DNA of 57,334 nt from JBGQAS01 sp964498605 (lineage in GTDB: Bacteria > Chloroflexota > Anaerolineae > Anaerolineales > Anaerolineaceae): assembly GCA_964498605.1 (NCBI GenBank), contig CAZCHK010000010.1:1-57334 (forward strand), read 5' to 3'. A program made the translations under genes and the position numbers. Shown in pieces: positions 1 through 8,465 of the stretch (position 1 is the stretch's first letter; each line of letters begins with the position of its first letter). Under the pieces are notes generated by a model, which was not told where the DNA came from, searched no databases, and was given only the letters and a program-made list of their open reading frames with translations.

Positions 1-45
1 AGCTACCTGCTGTACGCGCGGCGCAACATTCCCTCGGCAGTATAG
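1..45 (+). CDS. C-terminal end of a probable ABC-2 permease (partial)
   Basis: An open frame enters from the left edge and stops with TAG at 43-45, giving only SYLLYARRNIPSAV. The Tyr-x-x-Arg-Arg ending resembles the last residues of the permease that follows 12 bases later (TYKRRDLCI), so this is probably the tail of a sister ABC-2 permease or related transporter gene in the same operon. Only 14 residues are visible, so the family call is inference. Confidence 0.4.
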   Translation, partial: SYLLYARRNIPSAV

Positions 46-57
46 GCAGGAGCAGCC

Positions 58-852
58 ATGAACATCTTCTTGCGTGAATTGAAAGCCTCGATCAAATCCC
101 TGCTCATCTGGAGCGCCATTGTCGTCTTCTTCGCGCTGGTGGGCTTCTCCAAGTTCTCAGCCTTCTACCAGAACGAGGAAATGCTGCAGATCCTCGAGGG
201 CATGCCCCCGGCGCTGCTGGAATCGTTCAACATGAACGCCTTCAACATGACTGAAGTGACCGGCTTCTACGGCGTGATGTTTGCCTTCTATGGGCTGATC
301 CTCAGTGTTGCCGCGGCCATGTGGGGTAGCACCATCATCTCTAAAGAGGAGCGTGACCGCACCGTCGAGTTTTCACTGTCGCTGCCCGTGACGCGGGCCA
401 GGCTGGTGACAGCGAAGACGCTGGCCGTGGTCGTGGACTGCGTGCTGCTGCTGCTGGTTACCTGGGGTGTGACCGTGGCAGGAGCGCAGCAGTACAGCCC
501 GGATGCCGCTTTCTACCAGTTCAATGCCATCAGCATCCCCGCCTTTTTCATCCTGCAGATGATTTTCCTGGCGCTGGGTATTCTGCTGGGCTGCGCGCTC
601 AGGCGCCATAAACTGGCAGGTTCGCTGGCGGTGGCGGTGCTGCTGGGGACCTACTTCCTGTCGGTCCTCTCCGGCTTGAGCCAGGATCTGGATTTTCTCA
701 GATATGTCACGCCCTTCAAGTATTTCGACCCGCTGCTGATGCTGGCAGAAGGGCGCCTGGAGCTGGTCTTCGTGCTGCTCTCGGGGGGTATTGTCATCGT
801 CTTCATGGCGCTGGCGTATGTGACGTATAAAAGAAGGGATCTTTGTATTTAG
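58..852 (+). CDS. ABC-2 type transporter permease
   Basis: A 264-residue inner-membrane protein with about six hydrophobic segments: near residues 14-32, 70-90, 120-142, 155-180, 188-208 and 235-256. After the second segment comes the short cytoplasmic stretch SKEERDRTVEFSLSLPVTR, typical of ABC-2 permeases, where an Arg/Thr-rich loop contacts the ATPase. The family exports drugs, lipids or peptides, but the substrate cannot be told here and no ATPase gene is inside the window. An AGGAG Shine-Dalgarno lies 6 bases before the ATG. It follows the partial gene at the left edge, so the two are probably one operon. Confidence 0.82.
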   Translation: MNIFLRELKASIKSLLIWSAIVVFFALVGFSKFSAFYQNEEMLQILEGMPPALLESFNMNAFNMTEVTGFYGVMFAFYGLILSVAAAMWGSTIISKEERDRTVEFSLSLPVTRARLVTAKTLAVVVDCVLLLLVTWGVTVAGAQQYSPDAAFYQFNAISIPAFFILQMIFLALGILLGCALRRHKLAGSLAVAVLLGTYFLSVLSGLSQDLDFLRYVTPFKYFDPLLMLAEGRLELVFVLLSGGIVIVFMALAYVTYKRRDLCI

Positions 853-887
853 ACCCTGTTCCTTTCTCAAATAAAAGAAAAATATCC

Positions 888-922
888 TATGCAAGGGTAA
901 CCTGACCGGTTGGCCTTGCATA
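888..922. other. Hairpin between the permease and radA
   Basis: TATGCAAGG (888-896) pairs with CCTTGCATA (914-922), and an inner AACC/GGTT can extend the fold. No T-tract follows on either strand. It may end the permease mRNA weakly, but this is only a structural observation. Confidence 0.3.
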
Positions 923-981
923 ATCGCGAACACCCAGGAGGATGGATAAGGCGTGTTGTGTCGTGTTGATTGAATCTGTCC

Positions 982-987
982 TATAAT
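982..987 (+). promoter_or_regulatory. -10 element of radA, leaderless layout
   Basis: TATAAT lies exactly 6 bases before the radA ATG at 994 (TATAAT-TAACCC-ATG). There is no ribosome binding site. Transcription from this -10 would start at or next to the A of the ATG. The -35 is weak. Confidence 0.6.
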
Positions 988-993
988 TAACCC

Positions 994-2382
994 ATGCCAA
1001 AACTGCACACCCACTTCGTCTGCCAGCAGTGCGGGCGGGTGACATCTAAATCCTTCGGGCGCTGCCCGACCTGCGGCACGTACGGCTCCATGGTCGAGGA
1101 GCTGCTCCCCGAGCTGAATCCCTCCACCAAAATACCCCGCGCCCTGTCCGGGTCCTCCAAGCCCCTGCGCCTGGACGAGATCACCTCAAGCGGCGAGGAG
1201 CGCCTGATGCTCTCCATCGGCGAGTTCTCGCGCGTGCTGGGCGGCGGGATCGTTCCTGGCTCGATCATCCTGGTGGGCGGCGACCCGGGCATTGGCAAGT
1301 CCACTTTGCTGCTGCAGCTCGCGCTGGAATCCTCCGCGCGTACCACCATCCTGTACGTCTCCGGCGAGGAATCCGAGCGCCAGATCAAGATGCGCGCCGA
1401 CCGCCTGGCGAAAGGTGCACAGGCTCCCGTAAACGATAAAAATCTGCTGCTGCTGACCGAGACCAACCTTGAAACCATCCTGGCGCACGTGGAGCAGGTC
1501 AAACCCGCTATCCTTGTCATCGACTCGATCCAGACGGTGTACCTGCCCGAGATGCACTCCAGCGCCGGATCGGTCAGCCAGCTGCGCGAATGCGCCTCGC
1601 GGCTGCGAGAGCTCGCCAAATCAACCAACATCTGCGTTTTCGTCATCGGGCACGTCACCAAGGAAGGCGTCATTGCCGGTCCGCGCGTGCTGGAGCACAT
1701 CGTGGACACCGTCCTCTACCTGGAGGGTGACCGCTTTGCCGCCTACCGCCTGCTGCGCTCGGTCAAGAACCGCTTCGGTGCTACTTCCGAGGTGGGCGTG
1801 TTTGAGATGCGCGAGAGCGGGCTGGCGGAAGTATTCAATCCCTCAGAAGCATTTTTAGCGGAGCGCATGATCAACACGCCTGGCAGTGCCATCGCCGTGA
1901 CGATGGAGGGCACCCGCCCCATTCTGGTGGAAGTGCAGGGGTTGACCTCGCTTTCCAGCTCGGGCAACCCGCGCCGCACCCCCAATGGAGTGGATCTCTA
2001 CCGCCTGCTGATGATCAGCGCGGTGCTTATGCGCCGCCTGGGTTTGAACCTGCACGAGCACGATATTTTTGTCAACGTGGTGGGAGGCTTGCGCGTGGAC
2101 GAACCCGCGGCTGACCTGGCCGTCGCTGCTGCCATTGCCTCCTCCCTGCGCGACGTGCCGGTCAAGGCGGACGCGGTACTCATCGGGGAAGTGGGCCTTT
2201 CAGGCGAGCTGCGCTGGCCCTCCCAGATGACCGCGCGATTGAACGAAGCCGCCAAACTGGGCTTCAAAAAAGCCATCATCCCCAAGCTGGCGCAAAAGGG
2301 CGTGACGATCCCCAACGAGATCTATATTATGGAAGCGCGGTCATTAAAAGATGCTGTTCGACTCGCGCTTGTGGAATCGTGA
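994..2382 (+). CDS. radA: DNA repair protein RadA
   Basis: A 462-residue RadA/Sms, a RecA-related helicase that drives branch migration of recombination intermediates. It has an N-terminal four-cysteine zinc finger (CQQCG then CPTCG, about residues 10-27). The RecA-like core has Walker A GGDPGIGKST (about 90-99) and the RadA-specific KNRFG motif (about 257-261). The C-terminal Lon-like domain carries the GGLRVDEPAADLAVAAA segment. Length matches the family. The start is set by the zinc finger and by the -10 box six bases upstream, so the mRNA is probably leaderless. The next gene begins 8 bases downstream, suggesting an operon with holA. Confidence 0.96.
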   Translation: MPKLHTHFVCQQCGRVTSKSFGRCPTCGTYGSMVEELLPELNPSTKIPRALSGSSKPLRLDEITSSGEERLMLSIGEFSRVLGGGIVPGSIILVGGDPGIGKSTLLLQLALESSARTTILYVSGEESERQIKMRADRLAKGAQAPVNDKNLLLLTETNLETILAHVEQVKPAILVIDSIQTVYLPEMHSSAGSVSQLRECASRLRELAKSTNICVFVIGHVTKEGVIAGPRVLEHIVDTVLYLEGDRFAAYRLLRSVKNRFGATSEVGVFEMRESGLAEVFNPSEAFLAERMINTPGSAIAVTMEGTRPILVEVQGLTSLSSSGNPRRTPNGVDLYRLLMISAVLMRRLGLNLHEHDIFVNVVGGLRVDEPAADLAVAAAIASSLRDVPVKADAVLIGEVGLSGELRWPSQMTARLNEAAKLGFKKAIIPKLAQKGVTIPNEIYIMEARSLKDAVRLALVES

Positions 2383-2390
2383 GGTGAAAA

Positions 2391-2909
2391 ATGGAAAGAG
2401 AACTGTCGCTTGAATTTTTTGGCATCAACGCCGTCCGGCGCAATCACGCGCTGGAGCATGCCACCATCAACATCCTGGCGGGTAAGGGCTACCGCCTGGC
2501 GGGGATTTCCGGTCCGCTCGGGTTTGCCATCCTGGGCAGTGTGCCCACCGAGGTGCTGCTTACCGCTGCGCAGGAAGCTCTCGACCGCCTGAGTGAGGGC
2601 GAGAAGGAGCTGGCCTACCACGAGAACTGCGGTACCAACTACGCCGCCATGGGACTGGCAGCCGCACTGGCATCCTTCCTTGCTTTTGGCGGTGCCAACA
2701 CTGCCGGAAAGCGCTTCAGGAAGCTGCCCGATGCCATTCTGCTGGCCAGTTTGGCGATCATCGGCACAAGACGCCTGGGCCCGTGGCTGCAGCGCGAAGT
2801 GACCACGGAAACAAGCATGGACGCGGTGCGCATCACCGGCATCCATATGTACGAGAGCATCGGCTTCATCTGGCACCGCATCAGCGTGGAACACAACAAG
2901 GCCAAATGA
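2391..2909 (+). CDS. DUF6391-like conserved membrane-associated protein
   Basis: A 172-residue protein of unknown function. Residues 16-25 read RRNHALEHAT, the hallmark of a small family (DUF6391-like) that I recall from Cyanobacteria and Chloroflexota. A Gly/Ala-rich hydrophobic stretch (about residues 85-105) and another near 118-132 suggest membrane association. The two His and the Glu in HALEH could bind metal, but this is speculation. GAGGTG lies 5 bases before the ATG. The stop overlaps the holA start (ATGA, 2906-2909), so the two are translationally coupled. This places it between radA and holA, but does not prove a role in DNA metabolism. Confidence 0.7.
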   Translation: MERELSLEFFGINAVRRNHALEHATINILAGKGYRLAGISGPLGFAILGSVPTEVLLTAAQEALDRLSEGEKELAYHENCGTNYAAMGLAAALASFLAFGGANTAGKRFRKLPDAILLASLAIIGTRRLGPWLQREVTTETSMDAVRITGIHMYESIGFIWHRISVEHNKAK

Positions 2910-3961
2910 GCGCGGAAGGCCAACCCGCCATCCACGTCCTGCACGGGGATGACCTGCTGGCGCTGGGCGAAGCGCTATCTGGCCTGACCGCGCAAGATAG
3001 CACCGCAGATCCCGCCATGGGCGACATGAACGTGGAGCGTTTTTCAGGCAGAGACTGCCGTCTCGAAGAGGTGCAGAACGCCGCCTACGCGCTGCCCTTC
3101 TTTTCAGCAAGGCGTGTGGTGGTGCTGGATGATCCGCTCAAAGCCCTGACCACCAAACCCCTGCAGGAGCGCTTCATCAGCCTGCTGCAAGGACTGCCCC
3201 CCAGCACGCTGCTGGTGCTGGTCATCCCCGACGAGTACTACAAGCGCGGCGACACCGAACGGCGCGGCTGGCAATCCTTTACCAGCGGCCGCTGGCTGTT
3301 CGAGTGGCTCAAGGCCAACAAGGAAAAAGCCTCCCTGCGTACCTTTCAACTGCCGGACGAGAAGCAGATGCCCTCATGGATCATCGGCTGCGTCAAGGGA
3401 TTGGGCGGCGAGATCAAGGTGGATGCCGCCAGTGAACTGGCGCTGCGCACAGCCTCGGACACCCTCACCACCGCCAAAGAGGTGGAAAAGCTGCTGCTGT
3501 ACGTCAGCAGCCGCGAGGAAGGGCAGCGCGCCATTACCATCGAAGACGTGCGCGCGGTGTGCATGACGGGAGACGCTCCCAGCAAGTTCTACGAACTGAC
3601 CAACGCCATGACCTCCGGTCAGATAAAACCTGCGCTCAGGCACCTGCGCGCTCTGCTGGAAGAGCAGGAAGGGGCAGCCATATTCAACGGCGTGGCGCGG
3701 CACATGCGCCAGCTCATCATCACGCGCGAGATCAAGAGCGAGGGCGGCACTGCCGAAGCCGTGCGCAGCGCGCTGGGCATCAGCGATGCCATGGTATGGA
3801 TGGTCGAGCGCAACCTCATCCCGCAGGCCATGCGCTTCAAGGTGCAGGAACTGCGAGACCTGTACTGGCGGCTGCTCGAGATAGACGTGGCTGCCAAGAC
3901 CTCGCGCTGCTCCTACGAGATCTCGCTGGAGAACCTGATTATCGAGATGGGAAGAAAGTGA
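2906..3961 (+). CDS. holA: DNA polymerase III subunit delta
   Basis: A 351-residue HolA, the clamp-loader subunit that opens the beta sliding clamp. The N-terminal part has the expected GDD segment (HVLHGDDLLALGEAL) and a beta-strand/Pro turn before LVIPDEYYKRG. The middle and C-terminal parts carry the helical core: RTASDTLTTAKEVEKLLLY, then FYELTNAMTSGQIKPALRHL and IFNGVARHMRQLI. The ATG at 2906 is chosen because it overlaps the previous stop in ATGA and gives the usual family length. An open frame continues upstream but only inside the previous gene. The stop is 3 bases before the GNAT remnant. Confidence 0.9.
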   Translation: MSAEGQPAIHVLHGDDLLALGEALSGLTAQDSTADPAMGDMNVERFSGRDCRLEEVQNAAYALPFFSARRVVVLDDPLKALTTKPLQERFISLLQGLPPSTLLVLVIPDEYYKRGDTERRGWQSFTSGRWLFEWLKANKEKASLRTFQLPDEKQMPSWIIGCVKGLGGEIKVDAASELALRTASDTLTTAKEVEKLLLYVSSREEGQRAITIEDVRAVCMTGDAPSKFYELTNAMTSGQIKPALRHLRALLEEQEGAAIFNGVARHMRQLIITREIKSEGGTAEAVRSALGISDAMVWMVERNLIPQAMRFKVQELRDLYWRLLEIDVAAKTSRCSYEISLENLIIEMGRK

Positions 3962-3964
3962 CCC

Positions 3965-4439
3965 ATGGCACCCTTTATCCGGCCTGTGACAAAGGGCATC
4001 TGGCGCGTGCGGACCAAGCTCAAGATGTGCGAGGAACAGACGCACTTTGTGGCTTCCAACGCCTATTCCATTGCCGAGGCACGCTCTCATTCCGACGATT
4101 AAAACGGACATGGATAGTGGTTGTCCTACGATTTTTTTAAAAGAACGAGATCCCGGTGGGTTACTTGCTGTATCAAAACAACTTCGATCATCCGCTGATG
4201 CAGGCTAAAATCCTGCGCCTGATGGTGGACGAAAAGCATTAGGATAAGGGCTACAGCAGGTTCACCATTCAATGGATGCTTGATGATTTTCGCGCTGAGA
4301 AGCGTGTCATAGCTGCTGGAATTGATTACGAACCGGACAACGATCTTGCCCGGCAGGTGGACGCAAGATTTGGATTCCGCGAGAGGGGGAGATTATAGAT
4401 GGAGAAATGCTGGCGCTGCTACGGTTATGGGTGGGTTAA
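3965..4439 (+). pseudogene. Decayed GNAT acetyltransferase (spermidine N-acetyltransferase-like)
   Basis: Three broken segments add up to one GNAT enzyme. From ATG 3965 the frame reads MAPFIRPVTKGIWR... then EEQTHFVASNAYSIAEA, an N-terminus typical of BltD-like spermidine or diamine acetyltransferases. It then runs into a TAA at about 4100. A later frame gives VGYLLYQNNF, then ILRLMVDEKH, an in-frame TAG where Gln is expected, and DKGYSRFTIQWMLDDF (the acetyl-CoA loop, with Gly-Tyr-Gly changed to Gly-Tyr-Ser). It goes on to DNDLARQVDARFGFRERG. A final one-base shift gives GEMLALLRLWVG and TAA at 4437-4439. A stretch of the central beta strands near 4100-4145 is missing. It cannot make an active enzyme. 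Confidence 0.85.
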
Positions 4440-4523
4440 ATCACCTTCATTGTTCAAAAGTACACATCACGATGAGACGTAAAAGTTCTTTTTTACGTAC
4501 CTCATTGATGGTGAGGTATCCCC

Positions 4524-4997
4524 TTACCATCTTTTCTGTTCGACTTTTTTTAGCCTGTCATGTTCGGCAGAGGTCCACACGGTATCCACGCCATTCCAGC
4601 TCCGGTTTTGTTTTTGATATACCCTGACCGCCATGCGTTCCGCAAGCTGCTCCTTTCTGCCGATCAGGACGAAAGCGCTGATGAGGAACAGCAGCGCTGG
4701 AATGCTCATCCAGATCAAATTGAAGACATCACTTTTCGACTCCAGAATGAAAAACAATGCCAGCAGGAACAGAATCACTGATAAAAAGAACTTCAGGATC
4801 AGTTTGCTGACAAAGGATGTGTTCACGCATTGATCGCATAAATGGATATATTCCGGTCCGAGGTCTTTGTATGTAGATGTCGTGGTGGTGACCGAAAGAA
4901 ATTGATCCGATTCCCTTCGAATATTTTTTCCCACATAGATCGTGTAGCTGCTGCCGTTTCGGTTCTTGCCGCATTTCAAACAGGCACTCATACCCAT
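4524..4997 (-). CDS. Small zinc-ribbon-like membrane protein, unknown function
   Basis: A 157-residue protein I do not recognise. It has two Cys pairs, C6-x-x-C9 and C54-x-x-C57, that could make a zinc ribbon in the N-terminal third. Two adjacent membrane segments follow (about residues 66-86 and 92-112), then a basic C-terminal tail with many Arg and Lys. AGGAGGAG lies 5 bases before the ATG at 4997, which supports this start. The DNA is more AT-rich than its neighbours, and it sits next to the dead GNAT gene, so this patch may be a recent or decaying insertion. It is transcribed opposite to the genes on both sides. Confidence 0.6.
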   Translation of the reverse strand: MGMSACLKCGKNRNGSSYTIYVGKNIRRESDQFLSVTTTTSTYKDLGPEYIHLCDQCVNTSFVSKLILKFFLSVILFLLALFFILESKSDVFNLIWMSIPALLFLISAFVLIGRKEQLAERMAVRVYQKQNRSWNGVDTVWTSAEHDRLKKVEQKRW

Positions 4998-5117
4998 GCT
5001 CTCCTCCTTTGTTTCTGAAGTGAGTATACAACTTTGGATAGCGAAATTCCAGCAGGAGGATGATATTCACTGGCTAGTTAATTTCAACCCAGTCACGCTT
5101 TCCTCGCCCGGATGGGC

Positions 5118-5123
5118 TAAAAT
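5118..5123 (+). promoter_or_regulatory. -10 element, leaderless layout, for the gene at 5130
   Basis: TAAAAT followed by 6 bases (TACTGT) and then the GTG start codon. No Shine-Dalgarno is present. Same geometry as radA. Confidence 0.45.
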
Positions 5124-5129
5124 TACTGT

Positions 5130-6656
5130 GTGAAGCAATCCATTCCGCGGCTGCTGAAATACCTTCTCCCTTCGCTGGGTGCGATAGTCTGGCTGGCTGT
5201 CTTTTTTGGCGCTCTGCGTCTCGGTCCGCGCATGATGAACATGGACGGCGACCTGGGCAGGCACCTGACCGTCGGCAATTACATATTGGATCAAGGGGAG
5301 ATTCCGCTCAGGGATGTTTTCTCGCACACCATGGCGGGCGAACCCATCACCCCCCACGAATGGCTCTCACAGGTGCTCTTTGCTCTTGCCGAGCGGCTGC
5401 TGGGGTTGGACGGGGTGGTGCTGCTGACCGCGCTGGTTATCCCCAGCGCTTTCTGGCTGGTTTTCAAAAGGGCAGCTGAGGGAGGGCGTTCGGTGCTGCC
5501 GGCACTGCTGGTGATCATCCTGGCCATCGCCGCGTCCTCCCTGCACTGGCTGACGCGTCCGCACGTCTTCACCTTCCTGCTGCTTGCAGTCTGGATGCTG
5601 GCACTGGACGATTTGCGACGCGGCAGGCTCAAGCATTGGTTCCTGCTGCCGATGCTGATGCTGGCCTGGGCGAACCTGCACGGGGCGTTCATTGCCGGGT
5701 TCGTCACCTGGTTCCTGTACGGCGCCGGGCTGGCCTGGGACGCGTGGCGGAAACGCCTGCCGCAGGGGGAGGAACTTCCGTTAAAGTTCTGGCGCTTCTA
5801 CCTGCTGGGCGGCGGGAGCGCCCTGGCCGCGTCGCTGTTCAACCCATCCGGGGTCGGGTTGTGGCTCACCAGCGTGGGTTACCTGGGCAACAGCTACCTG
5901 GTCAGCCACACCGCCGAGTACCTGCCACCCAACTTTTCTGATCCCTTCACCTGGCCGTTCCTGTTGATGATCGCGCTTCTGGTAGTCGTGCTGATCTTAA
6001 ACATCAAGCGCACTCCGGCTTATCACTTCGTGCCGGCGATTGCCTGGATGGGCATGGCGCTGGTCAGCATGCGCCACATCCCACTCTTTTCTATCGTCAC
6101 CGCGCCGTTGTTGGCCCAGGACCTGGCAGGCATGCTGCATTCCCCGCGGAAACGACGAACGCGGCGCTCAAGATTGAAAGATATGGATGGACGGCTGGCG
6201 CAGGTGAACAGCAATCTGAAAGGGTTCATCCTTCCGTTTATTTCCATCCTCATCGTAGCGGCAGGTTTTCTTGGGGGAGGCAGATTCGATGCGGCACGCG
6301 CCGGCAACGACTTCGACCCCGCGGTCTTCCCGGTAGCTGCCGTGGACTGGCTGGAGGAGCATCCGCGGGATGGTGAGATGTTTAACTACTTCCCCTGGGG
6401 GGGGTACCTGCTCTACCGCGGCTTTCCCGGTCTGCGCGTTTTTATCGACGGGCAAACCGATTTCTACGGCGAGGTCCTCACCCGCCAGTACGAGCAGGTT
6501 CTGGATACAGCGGACGGCTGGGAAGAGGTTCTGGAGGAGTACGATGTGACCTGGGTGATCCTTCCGCCAGACGAGCTGCTGGTGCAAGTTCTTCAAACCG
6601 GGTTGAACTGGCAGATGATGTATAGGGATGACACAGCTGTTATCCTCTCAGAATAA
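5130..6656 (+). CDS. Polytopic membrane protein, GT-C glycosyltransferase-like
   Basis: A 508-residue protein with about ten membrane helices between residues 8 and 395, then a soluble C-terminal domain (about 400-508). The first large loop has an acidic motif, MNMDGDLGRHL, then TPHEWLSQ, an arrangement seen in GT-C enzymes that use lipid-linked sugars. The C-terminal part (FNYFPWGGYLLYRGF, VFIDGQTDFYG) is typical of uncharacterised Chloroflexota and Planctomycetes membrane proteins of this kind. The start is GTG, chosen because the first helix begins at once and a -10 box lies six bases before it. Enzymatic activity and sugar are not shown. Confidence 0.6.
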   Translation: MKQSIPRLLKYLLPSLGAIVWLAVFFGALRLGPRMMNMDGDLGRHLTVGNYILDQGEIPLRDVFSHTMAGEPITPHEWLSQVLFALAERLLGLDGVVLLTALVIPSAFWLVFKRAAEGGRSVLPALLVIILAIAASSLHWLTRPHVFTFLLLAVWMLALDDLRRGRLKHWFLLPMLMLAWANLHGAFIAGFVTWFLYGAGLAWDAWRKRLPQGEELPLKFWRFYLLGGGSALAASLFNPSGVGLWLTSVGYLGNSYLVSHTAEYLPPNFSDPFTWPFLLMIALLVVVLILNIKRTPAYHFVPAIAWMGMALVSMRHIPLFSIVTAPLLAQDLAGMLHSPRKRRTRRSRLKDMDGRLAQVNSNLKGFILPFISILIVAAGFLGGGRFDAARAGNDFDPAVFPVAAVDWLEEHPRDGEMFNYFPWGGYLLYRGFPGLRVFIDGQTDFYGEVLTRQYEQVLDTADGWEEVLEEYDVTWVILPPDELLVQVLQTGLNWQMMYRDDTAVILSE

Positions 6657-6759
6657 CCCTGAAATTCCATTGAGGTAGATTCATTTGGTCATTTTAACAA
6701 TTATTTCCTCTATAATGAATTCAAGAAATTAACTTTCAATAATAGATGGGAGTGGACTG

Positions 6760-7761
6760 ATGAGAAATTTGGATAAGTTACAAAAGATCACTACATCGAT
6801 GATACCAGCCATGATACAAAACACAACCGGGGGAATGATCGTTGTATTCCCTTCACCGGAAGAAGTAAAAGTTTCGCCTCCTTACCCGGGTAAACTGGAC
6901 CGGATTGAGATCCTTATGCATAAGCCTTCAACGGGTTCAGTGTTGCACACTCACAGCATCACTTACAATTCACAGCTATATCATCCCCGTGTTGTTGAAG
7001 GCTTGCTGGAGACGCCGCAGGAATGTGTAGTATGCAATGCGCCTGCGGTGGATGTGGGTATACTAGAATCCACGAAAGCGCTGTACAGCGTGAGTTCCAA
7101 GCTCACAATCAACGCCCCCAATGCCACTCGCTTGTGGTCAGCTTTGCAAAGCGACCGTTTCTGGTTCACTTTCCCCGTGTGCAGTATACATAAAGATGAC
7201 TTTCATGAGCATCTCTATTTTGATAACAACCGACCCGATCAAAAAACGGAATTGAAACTTGACAACATTCCATGGGGCAGAGAATTTATCAAACAAAACA
7301 AGGTCATCCAGGCTTATGTTAAAACAGAGGATTTCTTTCGAAAGCGTAAATTAAGCTTATGGCTGATCTACTTCGGAGTTCTGACAAGCGCATTGGCAAT
7401 CACTTCAACCATCTTGATAGGTTCATGGGGTTGGTTGATCCCGACATTACCGGTGCTGATCGGCGGGCTCTATCTTTTCTTTACCAACCGTTACGAGGTG
7501 ATTGTTTCAGACTCCAAGGCTTCCGGGGAAGGAAACAGGCTCAAATGGTATGAAGGGCTTTTCTCGCTGCGTGAAGCTTCTGATGTGCTTTTGTATATTG
7601 GAATGTTTATTGGAGTCGCTGGACTGATCTTTGCGACAATGAAAACAAATGGAGAAAACTTATCCTGGCCCTGGTATATCAAGGCGGGTATTATTGCGCT
7701 GGGAGTTGTGATTGCTGTGCTTAGTATTTGGTGGCAATCAAAAATAGGAAAGCAGAAATAA
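6760..7761 (+). CDS. Membrane protein of unknown function with four C-terminal helices
   Basis: A 333-residue protein I do not recognise. The first two thirds are soluble and contain a CVVC pair (in ECVVCNAPAVDVG, about residues 88-91) and a His-rich stretch (IHKDDFHEHLYF). Four hydrophobic segments follow: about residues 200-222, 224-243, 283-302 and 308-327. A GGGAG Shine-Dalgarno lies 7 bases before the ATG, and a TATAAT at 6711-6716 could be the -10 of its own promoter with a leader of about 37 bases. Base composition is AT-richer than the flanking genes. It converges on plsY and shares the palindrome at 7765-7792. Confidence 0.55.
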   Translation: MRNLDKLQKITTSMIPAMIQNTTGGMIVVFPSPEEVKVSPPYPGKLDRIEILMHKPSTGSVLHTHSITYNSQLYHPRVVEGLLETPQECVVCNAPAVDVGILESTKALYSVSSKLTINAPNATRLWSALQSDRFWFTFPVCSIHKDDFHEHLYFDNNRPDQKTELKLDNIPWGREFIKQNKVIQAYVKTEDFFRKRKLSLWLIYFGVLTSALAITSTILIGSWGWLIPTLPVLIGGLYLFFTNRYEVIVSDSKASGEGNRLKWYEGLFSLREASDVLLYIGMFIGVAGLIFATMKTNGENLSWPWYIKAGIIALGVVIAVLSIWWQSKIGKQK

Positions 7762-7764
7762 AAA

Positions 7765-7792
7765 GTAGAGGCTCAGCATGCTGAGCCTCTAC
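7765..7792 (-). terminator. Terminator of plsY (28-bp perfect palindrome)
   Basis: GTAGAGGCTCAGCA and its exact reverse complement lie back to back. Read on the minus strand the hairpin is followed by TTTTTATTTC, so it is an intrinsic terminator for the minus-strand operon ending with plsY. The plus strand lacks a T-tract. Confidence 0.8.
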
Positions 7793-7830
7793 ACTATCTC
7801 ATGGCAAAATTACTCGTTTGTTGAATTGGT

Positions 7831-8439
7831 TTATGCCGAAGCTTTTTCTTGCTTTTCCTTGCGTTCACCCGTCAACCTGCGAAATGCACCCAGCAGCATC
7901 ACAGAGAGAGCGGCAACGATCACCTGCCAGGGCTTTTTGTTGAGAATGAACATCAACAGCACCAGCGGGAAGCCAACCAGACCGATGGCAACGCCGCGGG
8001 ACTTGCGGAAGATCAGACCGAACGGGATCCCCAGCAGTCCCGCCGCGGTCAGCCAGCCGCCCAGACCGAAGAGCACCCCGGCGATGGCTGCCAGACCCCA
8101 GCCGCCCTTGTCCCAGCGCAGAAAAGGCCAGTTGTGCCCGATCACAGGTGCCAAGGCGATGAAAGGCAGCCAGAGCAGGTTGACATCCCACTGCAGCGCA
8201 AAGAAAGCCGGCAGGAAGCCTTTCGCGCCGTCGTACGCCAGGCACAGGATGGCTGGTATGATGCCGACCTGCTTGAGCACAGCAAAGGTGCCCGGTTTTT
8301 CGCCCAGTTCCTGGGGTGTTTTGCGTTTGAAGAGGCGGAAGAAAGCGTCCGCCGGGAGCAGCGAGCCGAGGAAGTAGCCAGCGATGATCAACCCGAGCGG
8401 GAGAAGCCAGAGAGCAAGCGAAGTTTGATGCCAGAGCAT
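7831..8439 (-). CDS. plsY: Glycerol-3-phosphate acyltransferase, PlsY family
   Basis: A 202-residue inner-membrane acyltransferase that moves the acyl group of acyl-phosphate to glycerol-3-phosphate, the first step of phospholipid synthesis. Five or so membrane segments are visible. PlsY motifs are present in diverged form: GSLLPADAFF after the first helix, PGTFAVLKQVG in the second loop, and GHNWPFLRWDKGGWG in the third (usual form GHxFPxFLxFKGGKG). An open frame extends 20 codons upstream into galE, but the ATG at 8439 starts directly at the first helix and is preceded by AGGGG. It is the last gene of the TPR-PBP-galE-plsY run. Confidence 0.85.
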   Translation of the reverse strand: MLWHQTSLALWLLPLGLIIAGYFLGSLLPADAFFRLFKRKTPQELGEKPGTFAVLKQVGIIPAILCLAYDGAKGFLPAFFALQWDVNLLWLPFIALAPVIGHNWPFLRWDKGGWGLAAIAGVLFGLGGWLTAAGLLGIPFGLIFRKSRGVAIGLVGFPLVLLMFILNKKPWQVIVAALSVMLLGAFRRLTGERKEKQEKASA

Positions 8440-8465
8440 GGTTGTGTACCCCTGTAACGATTCTT

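Noticed and set aside
7765..7792. Perfect 28-bp palindrome considered as a mobile-element end or operator
   Set aside because: It stands just after plsY with a T-tract on the minus strand, which fits an intrinsic terminator; no transposase or second copy is present.
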